Assembly: GCF_000227115.2 (NCBI RefSeq) | Contig: NC_016482.1 | Span: 620,001 to 684,000, forward strand | DNA: 64,000 nucleotides | Reading direction: 5' to 3' | Source of the DNA: Naumovozyma dairenensis CBS 421 | Taxonomy: Eukaryota > Ascomycota > Saccharomycetes > Saccharomycetales > Saccharomycetaceae | In this document: positions 9,970 to 19,801 of the stretch, one piece after another | Numbering within the stretch: the stretch's first letter is position 1 | Layout: the number at the start of each line of letters is the position of its first letter | The notes under the pieces: generated by a model | Told to the model about the DNA's origin: nothing | The model's input: only the letters and a program-made list of their open reading frames with translations | Databases searched by the model: none | Position numbers and translations under genes: made by a program

Positions 9970-12900
9970 ATGGGTCGTCCAAAGAAGGAGATTAGTGAAG
10001 AAAAAATAGAACGATTTCAAAAGGAATTGGAAGACGCAGGTGATAACCCTGACGCTCTACTACAAGATAAGAAGGGCCGTTCTAGGTCATGTCTTTTATG
10101 TAGAAGAAGGAAACAGAAATGTGATCATAAATTGCCGAGTTGTACCGCTTGTTTGAAAGCTGCTGTGAAATGTGTTCAACCAGCAAGATATATATCCAAA
10201 AGTTCATCTAATGGCGATAGCGTTTCCTCAAGGAAAAATTCACCCTCCATGTCACAGACTCCCCCGGGTAGTTTCGTGGGAGTAGGCATAATAGACAGTA
10301 GAGTTGACCAATCGTCAAGCAATGGAAATAGTAACAGTAGCCATGGCATAAATGATGGAAAAGATGAATATACGGTATTGTTAGAGAAGAAATTGAAATA
10401 TTTGGAGAAATTGGTGGAATTGACTCCAGGTAGTGCAGCATATAATAAAAAGATAGCCCAATATAAGAAGATTACTCATCTGTTGGGAAACATCGGGGAT
10501 CTAGCATCAGCAACAAACAATGAAGCAAATATATCAACAACCGTTACAAATAACAGTAACAATAAAAATACTGTCGGTGTACTGCCGCCGCCTCCATCAT
10601 CTTTACCAAGTAATATCGGTACAATTGGGAATCCGAACTCATCGCAAATTGCAGCTCCCGCCCCAAGACTTGCAACCATACAGCCTCCAACGTCTACTAC
10701 AACCCAAATAGGAACAATATTGTATAGTAATATCAGTAATACCATTGCCAATAATGGTTCAAATACAGCAGCATCATTAATACAGGCACGTCCACTGTCA
10801 TCTTCCATCCCCGCATTGTCATCCGATTCGCTAGATTCCATTGATTTTTCCAAATGTATCTTTGCTAAATATAATTTGAAAGAATTTCTCTCATATGATC
10901 CTGCTTTTGAATTCGACGAACAATTATCAAGATCATTCCTAGATACATTTTTCACAAGGTTACAATTCAAATATCCATTACTTGATGAAAATGAAATATA
11001 TTCATTCCATGAAGCATATATCAACAATAGAATATATAGATACCCCCCAAATGAATTCCATTTCAACTGTGGTAGAATGTGGCTTGTGTATAGTATTTCT
11101 GCATGTTTACATATGACCACGGGGAAATATAAAGGTCAACCTCCAGTTAGATACTTCTCAACAGCTATAAGACATATCACCCGTTGTGGTTCTCAATTGA
11201 CATCAATGGAAAAAGTTGAACTATTAACTTTATTGGTATTGTACATCTTGAGAACAGATAGAGATTCAATGGTATTATATGAAATTATTGGGGATGTCAT
11301 GAAAATTTGTCAATTAGATTTAAAATTAAATAGAAGAAATGATCATGATGATACCGTTTTGGCTAATAAAAAACTAAGAATCTTTTGGTGTGTTTATTTA
11401 TTAGAAAGAATGATTTGTGTAGCAGTGGGGAAATCATACATAATTAAAGAATCTGATATTGATTTACCCTTGTTTGATGAATCTTCTTTTAATACAAGTC
11501 AACATCAAAAGGAACCGCCCTTATACCAACCACATGAAAAAGGTACTACTACTACTCACCATAAGGGTGTCCATTTCATTAACCAATCTTTGAAATTAAG
11601 AAGAATTGAATCTCAATTTGTGGAAGAATTAGGAATATTACCAGATAAAAATTTCAACGTAACTACCAATACAGCTGCTCTCACTACGAACCATCATGAT
11701 AAATTTGTCCTAAGGGAACAACTACCATTAGTTAGGGATATTTTCCAATCATTAGAGGTTTGGAGAGCAGAATGTTCAACTGATCACATTAGGAATTTCG
11801 AAAATGAAACATTGAAATTATATTACTATCGATCTGTTCGTCTTTTAATACAACCATATTTAGAAATATTAACACCAAAGGATAGATTATTTAGAGAATG
11901 TCAAGCTGCAGCAGGTCAAATATGTCAATTATACAAGATTTTCCATCAAAAGACAGTTACTGGTCATTCCACACCTGCCGTCCATACAGTCTTCGTAGCA
12001 GGTGTCACTTTGATTTATTGTATGTGGTTAGCAAGGAATTATGATGATGAAAGAAGGAAAAAACTTGGTGATGCCTCTAAGCATACTAGACCTTTAGTTA
12101 ATGCAAGTTTATTCTCCACAATGGATGATTTAAGGGCATGCTCTGTTTGCTTGTATGTAATGACTGAAAGGTCCAATTTTGCTAGGATATTTAGAGATAC
12201 CTTTGATCAATTGATGAATGCAACTGTCGGTAATTTAATTGAAAGATGTGGACCTGATTCTGCTGAATTAATCTATATGAAGGCGCATTTTAGGGGAAAG
12301 AATGAATTAACAAATTCAGAAATGCATTCTAAAGATAATGGATATAATGAAGGTATGAATCAAAATAATGATAATAACAATAATATGATACAAAATTCAA
12401 CTATGAGATCTGGTATGCCACCTGCAATAAAAAGGACTTTTGGTAAAAGACAAGCAGAAGAACATTTGGGATTTGTCGAGAATTCACAAGTAGACTTAAA
12501 AGAGCAAGAAATATTTAAAAAGAAACAAGGATTGTTAGAGAAGACTTCGGTCCCTAGAGGATTATCCCATTTGTTAAGTAGCAATGAAAACGAAACAACA
12601 TATGTGTCCTCCAATCATGACGGAAATATGCCAAACAAAAAGCGAAAGATCATTTACAATGTGGATAATAATGAAGCCGAACAATATATAGTCAAGAAAC
12701 CTACAAATGGTACAGAATTTGATTGGCAAGCCCAAAGACAGGCATTATTGCAACAACAAGTTGCCCAACAAAATTTACAAGCTTATTTATCATCACTAAA
12801 TTATTCAATAGGTCAAGATGTCCCAATTGATAGTAACACCATGTTTAGAACGGACAATAGGAGTGATGTAGAGATTAATAATCCAACTATTAGTGATGGA

Positions 12901-13647
12901 TTCTTCGATGCCATGCAAAAGGGAAATATGATGAATCACTCCAATACACTAAAAATAAAATTACCAACTAATCCTAACTTAACTGGTGCCATTGTTAATA
13001 ATAATACTAGTTATTCTGGATTGTCAGTATTAGGTACTAATAATACCACCCATAATTATAACGATAATATTCATACAACAAATGACCAAAAAAAATCAAA
13101 GATTGAAAGGGAAACGTCAATATTGTTTAGTAATGGTACACACGATATGATCAACAATATATCTACTTGGACTAATGATTCAGTTGTTAATTTGCTAAAC
13201 AGCGAAGCCAAAAATCAAATGATTGACATTTATCCCTCTTCTGCTCCCAATCCAAACGAGCATCAAAATTCAAACCAAATTCATAGCATTAGCATGATGA
13301 ATCATGACGGTAACAACGGGGATAACTTCATGAGCAACCATAACAATACAAATAGGTCTAGTACTAATCGCCAAGATGTTTATTCACAGAATGTTAAGGG
13401 AGGAACTTTTCTTTCTTTTACCCAAACAGGAAGTGAAAACGTCAATGTTGCCTTAAGCACCAGCCCTGCTAATATGACGTATCAAAACAACAATTCAGAC
13501 AGTATCAATAGTACCGGTAGGCTGAATTACAATGGACAAAATGGTGGTATGAATACTACTGTCTCTACTGGGGAATCAAATTTAATCTCGTCAGGTCCCG
13601 TGGAAGATTTTTGGACAGTTAACGATGACTACGGGTTTCTCACTTAA
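9970..13647 (+). CDS. Zn2Cys6 transcription factor, YLR278C type
   Basis: Nuclear zinc-cluster regulator of about 1225 residues, matching S. cerevisiae YLR278C (1341), a poorly characterised gene. The N-terminus MGRPKK resembles an AT-hook. The binuclear cluster has Cys at 41, 44, 51, 58, 61 and 68 (CLLCRRRKQKC then CTACLKAAVKC). A fungal-specific regulatory domain follows at roughly residues 295-750, with conserved blocks such as QLYKIFHQKT and HSTPAVHTVFVAGVTLIYC. The C-terminal third is Asn/Ser-rich and probably disordered. The start is the ATG at 9970; the open frame extends 19 codons upstream only through a TTG. The binding site and regulon are unknown to me. Confidence 0.88.
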   Translation: MGRPKKEISEEKIERFQKELEDAGDNPDALLQDKKGRSRSCLLCRRRKQKCDHKLPSCTACLKAAVKCVQPARYISKSSSNGDSVSSRKNSPSMSQTPPGSFVGVGIIDSRVDQSSSNGNSNSSHGINDGKDEYTVLLEKKLKYLEKLVELTPGSAAYNKKIAQYKKITHLLGNIGDLASATNNEANISTTVTNNSNNKNTVGVLPPPPSSLPSNIGTIGNPNSSQIAAPAPRLATIQPPTSTTTQIGTILYSNISNTIANNGSNTAASLIQARPLSSSIPALSSDSLDSIDFSKCIFAKYNLKEFLSYDPAFEFDEQLSRSFLDTFFTRLQFKYPLLDENEIYSFHEAYINNRIYRYPPNEFHFNCGRMWLVYSISACLHMTTGKYKGQPPVRYFSTAIRHITRCGSQLTSMEKVELLTLLVLYILRTDRDSMVLYEIIGDVMKICQLDLKLNRRNDHDDTVLANKKLRIFWCVYLLERMICVAVGKSYIIKESDIDLPLFDESSFNTSQHQKEPPLYQPHEKGTTTTHHKGVHFINQSLKLRRIESQFVEELGILPDKNFNVTTNTAALTTNHHDKFVLREQLPLVRDIFQSLEVWRAECSTDHIRNFENETLKLYYYRSVRLLIQPYLEILTPKDRLFRECQAAAGQICQLYKIFHQKTVTGHSTPAVHTVFVAGVTLIYCMWLARNYDDERRKKLGDASKHTRPLVNASLFSTMDDLRACSVCLYVMTERSNFARIFRDTFDQLMNATVGNLIERCGPDSAELIYMKAHFRGKNELTNSEMHSKDNGYNEGMNQNNDNNNNMIQNSTMRSGMPPAIKRTFGKRQAEEHLGFVENSQVDLKEQEIFKKKQGLLEKTSVPRGLSHLLSSNENETTYVSSNHDGNMPNKKRKIIYNVDNNEAEQYIVKKPTNGTEFDWQAQRQALLQQQVAQQNLQAYLSSLNYSIGQDVPIDSNTMFRTDNRSDVEINNPTISDGFFDAMQKGNMMNHSNTLKIKLPTNPNLTGAIVNNNTSYSGLSVLGTNNTTHNYNDNIHTTNDQKKSKIERETSILFSNGTHDMINNISTWTNDSVVNLLNSEAKNQMIDIYPSSAPNPNEHQNSNQIHSISMMNHDGNNGDNFMSNHNNTNRSSTNRQDVYSQNVKGGTFLSFTQTGSENVNVALSTSPANMTYQNNNSDSINSTGRLNYNGQNGGMNTTVSTGESNLISSGPVEDFWTVNDDYGFLT

Positions 13648-15734
13648 ATGAACTGTTCGATCTCACTCACACACAAGAGAGATGGAAATGATGTAAGAAA
13701 ATACATTAAGTCTGTCCAAGGCTAGGTCCGTACTTCGATGTCCTCATATAGCTTTAATGTGACTAACTACGTACTTTAATTAAGATTTTCTGCAATAAAT
13801 GCATGTTTAATATTTATCCTATAGTCTACGTACGTACGCACTGTATTCAAACGATTTTTCCAATGGCGGTTTTGCATTCTCGACGTTAGAAAAAACTTCA
13901 ATCCGGTTTCCAATGTATAGTTTATAGTCGTATAAATGTTTTTTCTTTCCCTCATTAGTACATAATCGTTCCAGATAATTAAAAATTTCGAGGAAACAAG
14001 TGAGGGAAAAAACCATATGTAGTTTTTTTTATTCAACTTTGATTAATGCCCGTATGGACTTAGCTGAAGACACAGGTTGTCAACTTTGATGGATATCCAC
14101 GTACAGAAGTCTTTAGTTCTTATTTCTAGTTAACGTTTTGTATTTAGATAATGACGTGGGTGCGGACTACGTAGATAGGTCTCAGATCTTTTTGAGACCG
14201 GATATTAATCTTTCACATATACCTACGTGGGTACTTGAAAGCTGTCACTATGTGGACAACAACGATTTTGAACGTACCCAGGTGGGACAGTAGTGGCCAG
14301 TTTTTGGGCCACTTTGAGAGGCTGGTACGTACGAAGAGCAGGTTGTACACATTGTTTTGACATTGGAAATACTGAGTTTACTTCTTTTGACAGTGTTTTC
14401 TAATGTTTCGAGTTACCCTTTTAGGAAATCAGTTTGTACTTTGGCGGCAAAAGTTGGTTTTGAATTTTCTCGAAGTGTGTACGGGTTGTTCTTTGAGTTC
14501 GGGGTTTCTTAGTGTTTTTGCCCGCAATTCACAATCTCCTGATTCGGTATTTAAGTGTGGGGTTACCTAATGTGGACATGTTTTCTTTTGAACAATGGAG
14601 AATGCGTGCATGGTTGCTTCTCCTCTAAGAGGTTCCCTTCGGTGTCTCCTCCCGGAAGAAGGTTACGCGTTTTCCCTTCTCAGCACGTTACACATTGATA
14701 TTCTTGAAGGGGACGCAAGTTATCTCCGTTTTTTAGAGATGTTGTCTTGTTTGGTAAATTTGTTTGTTGTTGGTCCTTTTCTTTTTTTTTTTTCTTTTCT
14801 TTCTTTTTTAGCGACTTGAAATTTGAAATCTGATGAACTATTTACGTAAGAAATGGCCTGCGCTGTTTGTCCCCGGCTGTTATATGCCCGTACCCCGTAT
14901 TTTTAAAGTTTTATCCCTTTTGAAAAAAATGTTTTTTATGCAGCATAAAAAGCCACTGCATTCTACAAGGTACTGGCAGTGAAGAATTTGTGGTATTTCA
15001 AAAGTTGCAAATGAAAAGGTAGCTGATTCATATGCTTATACGAGATATTGCTGGGACTGCATTAACTGCTCAAAAAAAAAAGAAGGAACGCCCCGTCGCT
15101 GCTTCAATTGTCAACGTCAGATACCACTAATGCAGGTAAAGTGCGGAGTCGACTCTTCTCTGTATGCTGTTCCGCGGGAAATCTCTCTGCAAGGGGAAGA
15201 AGAAGGGAGGGAAGGGGGGAAGAGGGCTGTTATGCTCACTCCCCACAGATAGAAGAATCCCGCAGATGGGGGTAACCTAACGAACACACGTACACATGTA
15301 CATTTTATTTATTTATTTATTTTATTTTGGCTTGCTTTGAATCATTTTTCCTCGCATTTCAAGTTTTCCTTCATTTCTGTCGTGGTTGCCCTTTTCCTGT
15401 AACAGAAGTTATCTTCTATTTGTTGTTTTATAAGGAGCTTCTTCTACTCATTTTAAAAATTAAACTGTTTTGTCATACAAAAAAGAACTTCTTTGGCATA
15501 AACAATTTTTTTTCTAAAAAAACAAAATCTGGGCTCACAAAAAGGAAACAATAGATATTCTATATCTTGATAAGAAATAAGAAGCTGAACTAAGACACTA
15601 ACACAGTGCCACACTCCAGTTTCCCTCACCTTTTGTGTCTTTCTCCTTTCTGACTAATACTATTGTTTAAATAGTAATTCCGATCTTGATTACTAGTACT
15701 TCAACAATCCCTGTGCTGGCACATTCATCCAAAT
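13648..15734. other. Long intergenic region upstream of PIG1
   Basis: About 2.1 kb with no convincing gene. From 13.7 to 14.35 kb it is dotted with ACGTA or CGTAC motifs. A CT/T-rich tract lies near 14770-14815. A GGGG-rich segment at about 15175-15275 contains AGGGG cores that resemble Msn2/4 stress elements. YSH1, DBP9 and SMD2, which sit in the corresponding interval of S. cerevisiae chromosome XII, are absent. Confidence 0.55.
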
Positions 15735-18659
15735 ATGAAGAAACTGAAATCTTCTTTGAAACTCTCAACTATATCCAAGTCCCATTCAGATACTTCTATT
15801 CCAAAAAATGTTAGATTTGCCCCTCAATTAACTACAATTAAACGGTTCGATTATAGGGATGAACCAATAATAATATCAACTGAAAACTCTCCCTTGGGCT
15901 CACCGCGTCTTCACGATGATGATGATGATAATACTCGCAGTGCTGGAAGTCGTCGTCGTGGTAATGAATATAGCTTTGATTTGGAAAACGATATTGAATT
16001 AGAAACTGAAAAATTCTGGTTTAATAATAGATCTTTGCTACCTGATCTTTTAAAAAATGAAAAAATGTTCAATTATTACAATGATTTGAACGATTTCCAT
16101 CTAGATGATTTTTACAATTCAGATATCGGTACTGACCCAGATGATCTGCTTGATGATGATGACGTCTATGACGATGACTATGACGATGATGAACTTGACG
16201 GACGTAGAAGTTCAGACTATAAATTTATTCGTCCTCATCATCGCCGTTCTTTACTTTTAGATGTTATGGAAAATGATGACGGTCACAATATGGTAAATAA
16301 TGCGCATAATCATCATTCCTTGATTGATAACAATCATGGGAACCATTTCACTTATCATAGTCCAACTGATGATTTATTACACAGTTCAGGTGCACATGGA
16401 GAATCACTTTCTCTTTATGTAAACCCTCGTTCTTTTGATTCTATTAATTGGAATATCAAAAGTTCGAATGTGGTACCGTTCCAGAATAATTGTTATGTTT
16501 CTAAGGAATCATTAGAATCATCTCTTTTCCAGTTCTTACAAGGCCAAAATATTAGACTACATTCCTTAGATCAGGATCCAAAGGATTCTTATAAAATTGT
16601 TGGTTTAATATACGTTAACAATTTGAATTTTGAAAAATTTTCGGAAGTTAAATTTACTTTCAACCATTGGAAAGATATGCATTATGTTAGTGCTGTGTAT
16701 AATAAATCAATAACATCAAACATTGACGAATTCAAATTCATCATCGATTTAAATTCTTTGAAATTCTTTTTACAAGTGAAAAATTTGTTATCATCTAAAG
16801 TGGATCAGAATAATTTAAGTATAGAGCTTTGTTGTCGTTACGATGTTAATAATGAAACATATTACGATAATAATAATTACCAAAATTATCATATATCTCT
16901 AATTGCTACATTCCAGAATGCTTCGATAGATCAAACTCCAAAGATTAGTAATAAGGAAAATATCACTCCAAATAAAGACTTTTTTTATTCTTCATTATCA
17001 GTAGAGCCTAATCAACCAAGATCACTCACTAATTTCAACAATACAACATTCATACCTAACACACCATCAATATCAACAACATCATCTCAAAGAACGTTTA
17101 GTGATAACACAGACTATTATAATACTTCTCCATTAAAACATTTATATCATAATGATACTACACCATTTGTTAAGAGACCTGCAAGATCAAATGAAGTTAT
17201 CGAAAATATCGACAATTTAATAGACAATAAGATGATCACCTATTATAACAAGAACTCAGGTTTAAATACAGGCATGTCAACTTCATTCGACAATCAAGCT
17301 GGTTCTTCCTTGCCAGTTTCACAATCATCAACTCTTAATTCATCCTCTCATAACAGCAATGATACGTTATTATCTGATACTTCTTCATCGAGTTCTTTCA
17401 ACTCATTACAATACCCCTTAAAGAGCACTTCAACTTCCTACACGAATACAGAAAGTTTCACCTTGCCAAGTTCTTCAGCTACTTCTACAGTTTCTCCATC
17501 AACAGATCCACATATTACTAATAATTTTGATTATTCTGATCTATATGAACCAAATGATACCTTATTAACAGATGCAAATCTGTATAATTATTCGTTCAAT
17601 TCTGTTAACTTGAAAAATCCAAATAATAACCCATTAAATGACAATGATAATGAAGATTCATGCTTCAATTATTCATCTCCATTTTTATCTACATATAATA
17701 ACAATGGAAATACACCTGTAAATGATGGTACCATAATAGGTGGTATCATACCAGAGAATTACAATGATCAAAGCCGAGATAATAGCGCTGATCTTAATTT
17801 CTTTGATGATTCCCAAAGTATTGGCACTAATACAACCATTGATGATACAAATAATAATATATATTCTCAAACGCTTAATGATACGAATACATCAAGAATT
17901 TTTATTCATGATAAAAATAATAACTCTACAGATACACTATTGGGATTCTCAGTTCCATTGGAACCACCGAACATATCAAAGGAAAGTTCATTAAACTTAA
18001 CAAATTCAAGAGACAATTTAACTATATTCACAGAACCTACTTCAAATTCAAATTCAAATTTAAATTCAATTCCAAATTCAGCAACTATTTCAAATACAGC
18101 TTCAATTACGAAATCTAAAACAAATTCAAACACCATTATACTGAATTTGGATCCAGAACACGAACAAAAACAAAAAATGAAACAAAACCTAAACCTTAAT
18201 ATTCCACACAATGATACCAATACCAATACAATAACAGATAAAGCATTATCAACAGTTAGCTATCATCCAATACCTGACTTTGATACTGAACGAAGTAAAC
18301 TTTCAGTCAAAAAATCAGGTTTGAAAGATTTAACATATCAAGCTTTTTTAGAATCCTATTGCTTTTATAATCCCAAGCAAGAACAATCCACTACTGAAGA
18401 GCAAGAACGACAACAAGAAGAAGAGAACGATTTTGAAGAGCATAATAAAATGCAAAATGAATTCATCAATACACCTATTGCTTTAGCTGGTTCTTTAGAC
18501 AATATTAATAGTGATCATAATAACGATAATAATACTGACACAAACACCAATAACAGTAACATCCAAAGTTATTCTTCAACAGATACAAGTTTGCATAGTA
18601 ATTCATTTCTAAGTACAACGCCGCCGATCTTATCTCAAGGTCATGATCGATGGCTTTAG
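15735..18659 (+). CDS. PIG1: PP1 (Glc7) glycogen-targeting subunit, Pig1/Gac1 family
   Basis: Regulatory subunit that brings protein phosphatase 1 to glycogen and glycogen synthase. KNVRFA at residues 24-29 is a PP1-docking RVxF motif. Residues about 238-398 form a CBM21 carbohydrate-binding domain (GLIYVNNLNFEKFSEVKFTF and FKFIIDLNSLKFFLQ). The N-terminus MKKLKSSLKLSTIS and the block DYYNTSPLKH resemble Pig1 more than Gac1, but the pair arose in the genome duplication and Gac1 is possible. At 974 residues it is longer than either (648 and 793). The extra length is Asn/Ser/Asp-rich low-complexity sequence, including acidic DDDD runs near residues 130-160. Confidence 0.82.
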   Translation: MKKLKSSLKLSTISKSHSDTSIPKNVRFAPQLTTIKRFDYRDEPIIISTENSPLGSPRLHDDDDDNTRSAGSRRRGNEYSFDLENDIELETEKFWFNNRSLLPDLLKNEKMFNYYNDLNDFHLDDFYNSDIGTDPDDLLDDDDVYDDDYDDDELDGRRSSDYKFIRPHHRRSLLLDVMENDDGHNMVNNAHNHHSLIDNNHGNHFTYHSPTDDLLHSSGAHGESLSLYVNPRSFDSINWNIKSSNVVPFQNNCYVSKESLESSLFQFLQGQNIRLHSLDQDPKDSYKIVGLIYVNNLNFEKFSEVKFTFNHWKDMHYVSAVYNKSITSNIDEFKFIIDLNSLKFFLQVKNLLSSKVDQNNLSIELCCRYDVNNETYYDNNNYQNYHISLIATFQNASIDQTPKISNKENITPNKDFFYSSLSVEPNQPRSLTNFNNTTFIPNTPSISTTSSQRTFSDNTDYYNTSPLKHLYHNDTTPFVKRPARSNEVIENIDNLIDNKMITYYNKNSGLNTGMSTSFDNQAGSSLPVSQSSTLNSSSHNSNDTLLSDTSSSSSFNSLQYPLKSTSTSYTNTESFTLPSSSATSTVSPSTDPHITNNFDYSDLYEPNDTLLTDANLYNYSFNSVNLKNPNNNPLNDNDNEDSCFNYSSPFLSTYNNNGNTPVNDGTIIGGIIPENYNDQSRDNSADLNFFDDSQSIGTNTTIDDTNNNIYSQTLNDTNTSRIFIHDKNNNSTDTLLGFSVPLEPPNISKESSLNLTNSRDNLTIFTEPTSNSNSNLNSIPNSATISNTASITKSKTNSNTIILNLDPEHEQKQKMKQNLNLNIPHNDTNTNTITDKALSTVSYHPIPDFDTERSKLSVKKSGLKDLTYQAFLESYCFYNPKQEQSTTEEQERQQEEENDFEEHNKMQNEFINTPIALAGSLDNINSDHNNDNNTDTNTNNSNIQSYSSTDTSLHSNSFLSTTPPILSQGHDRWL

Positions 18660-19801
18660 AAAAAACAACATACAAACAAGCAACCTTTTTTCTTTTTTTT
18701 TACTTCAATTTTCAATTCAATTTTCATATCAACCCTTTTGTATTCATATAGATTAATAATTATTTTTTTACCGCATAAAAATATTTTATCTTTTTCCATT
18801 TTGGATCTCATATTTCGTTTTATATAGTCGAGGTGTCCTTTATAAGAAGACATGCGCAAACCTTGAGGATGTGATATATAGCATCCTTTCCGTTTTTAAT
18901 GGTACTACCACTTAGACCATTAATAAATATCGTGGCGCGGAACAGAAGGATATGTGTTGCTGCAGCATTACAAAAGTAATTGAATATATAGAGCTAATTA
19001 AACATTCAACTTTTCTGGGGTTTTATCTAAGCTGGTACTATAAAAAATGTAATATAATCTGTACTGCCTCTACCATCTAGCTTTTGATATGTTCTATACA
19101 AAATAGTGGTGCCTAGTAGAGTTTGCCGTATACCTATAGCAAATCCTACTAACAATGAAGTTCACAGCTAAAAAGAAAGACATGCTACAGAAAGAGTTAA
19201 GTAGTAAGTACAGTGTCCTTACTCAAATGCCAAATACTCTTTTGTTATTCTTCTCCCTGTGTGGATCACTTTCTTTTATATAGCTAACGCGTCAAACAAC
19301 TTAACGTGTTTTGGCGTTTTGGTGTCTTCCCTGCAGTGTTTTCTTCGCATTTACAAACGTACGAATTTTTAAAAATAACGTCAAAATATTTTTTTTCGCG
19401 TTTTGGTGATTCTAAAGGAATTAAGAGATTATCTGGAAGTTTACAACAAAATTGAACACCATTGCAGAGTTGGTCTTTTATAATCAAATATAATACATTT
19501 GTTTCATAGAAGAAAACATTTGCTTTCTGAAGAATAACGATTTATCATAACAATAAAAGTGCTGCTTCCAATTCATTGATTATTAAGATTATAATATCGT
19601 ACTACCACGAACTTCGATCAAGGACACCAAAGTCAAAAACTCACTCACTCACTCACTCACTGTTCTTTCATTCCTCGAGTGTCAACTCACAACAAATACC
19701 TTAACCAACTACAATTCATTCCTTTAAAAAATCCTATAGAAAATATTTAAATTCAACAAAAAACCGCATCACAAGAAAAAAGTAACACGTTACAATCAAT
19801 A
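18660..19801. other. Intergenic region PIG1/HSL1, probable synteny junction
   Basis: Joins genes that lie on different chromosomes in S. cerevisiae. A 42-codon ATG frame at 19155 (MKFTAKKKDMLQKELSSKYS...) has a donor-like GTAAGT inside it and a TACTAAC just before it, but I cannot build a gene from it. A (TCAC)n tract at 19639-19661 lies in the HSL1 5' region. Confidence 0.5.
19639..19661 (+). repeat. ACTC tetranucleotide repeat upstream of HSL1
   Basis: More than five perfect ACTC units about 140 bp upstream of the HSL1 ATG. It is the same motif family as the inverted repeat at 3531-3576. Confidence 0.85.

Noticed and set aside
10476..11120. 214-codon minus-strand frame inside the zinc-cluster gene
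   Set aside because: It overlaps a well-supported coding region in a low-complexity stretch and has no recognisable domain.
19155..19283. Possible small spliced gene (MKFTAKKKD..., GTAAGT, TACTAAC nearby)
   Set aside because: The splice-like motifs are in the wrong order for one intron and no second exon could be found.
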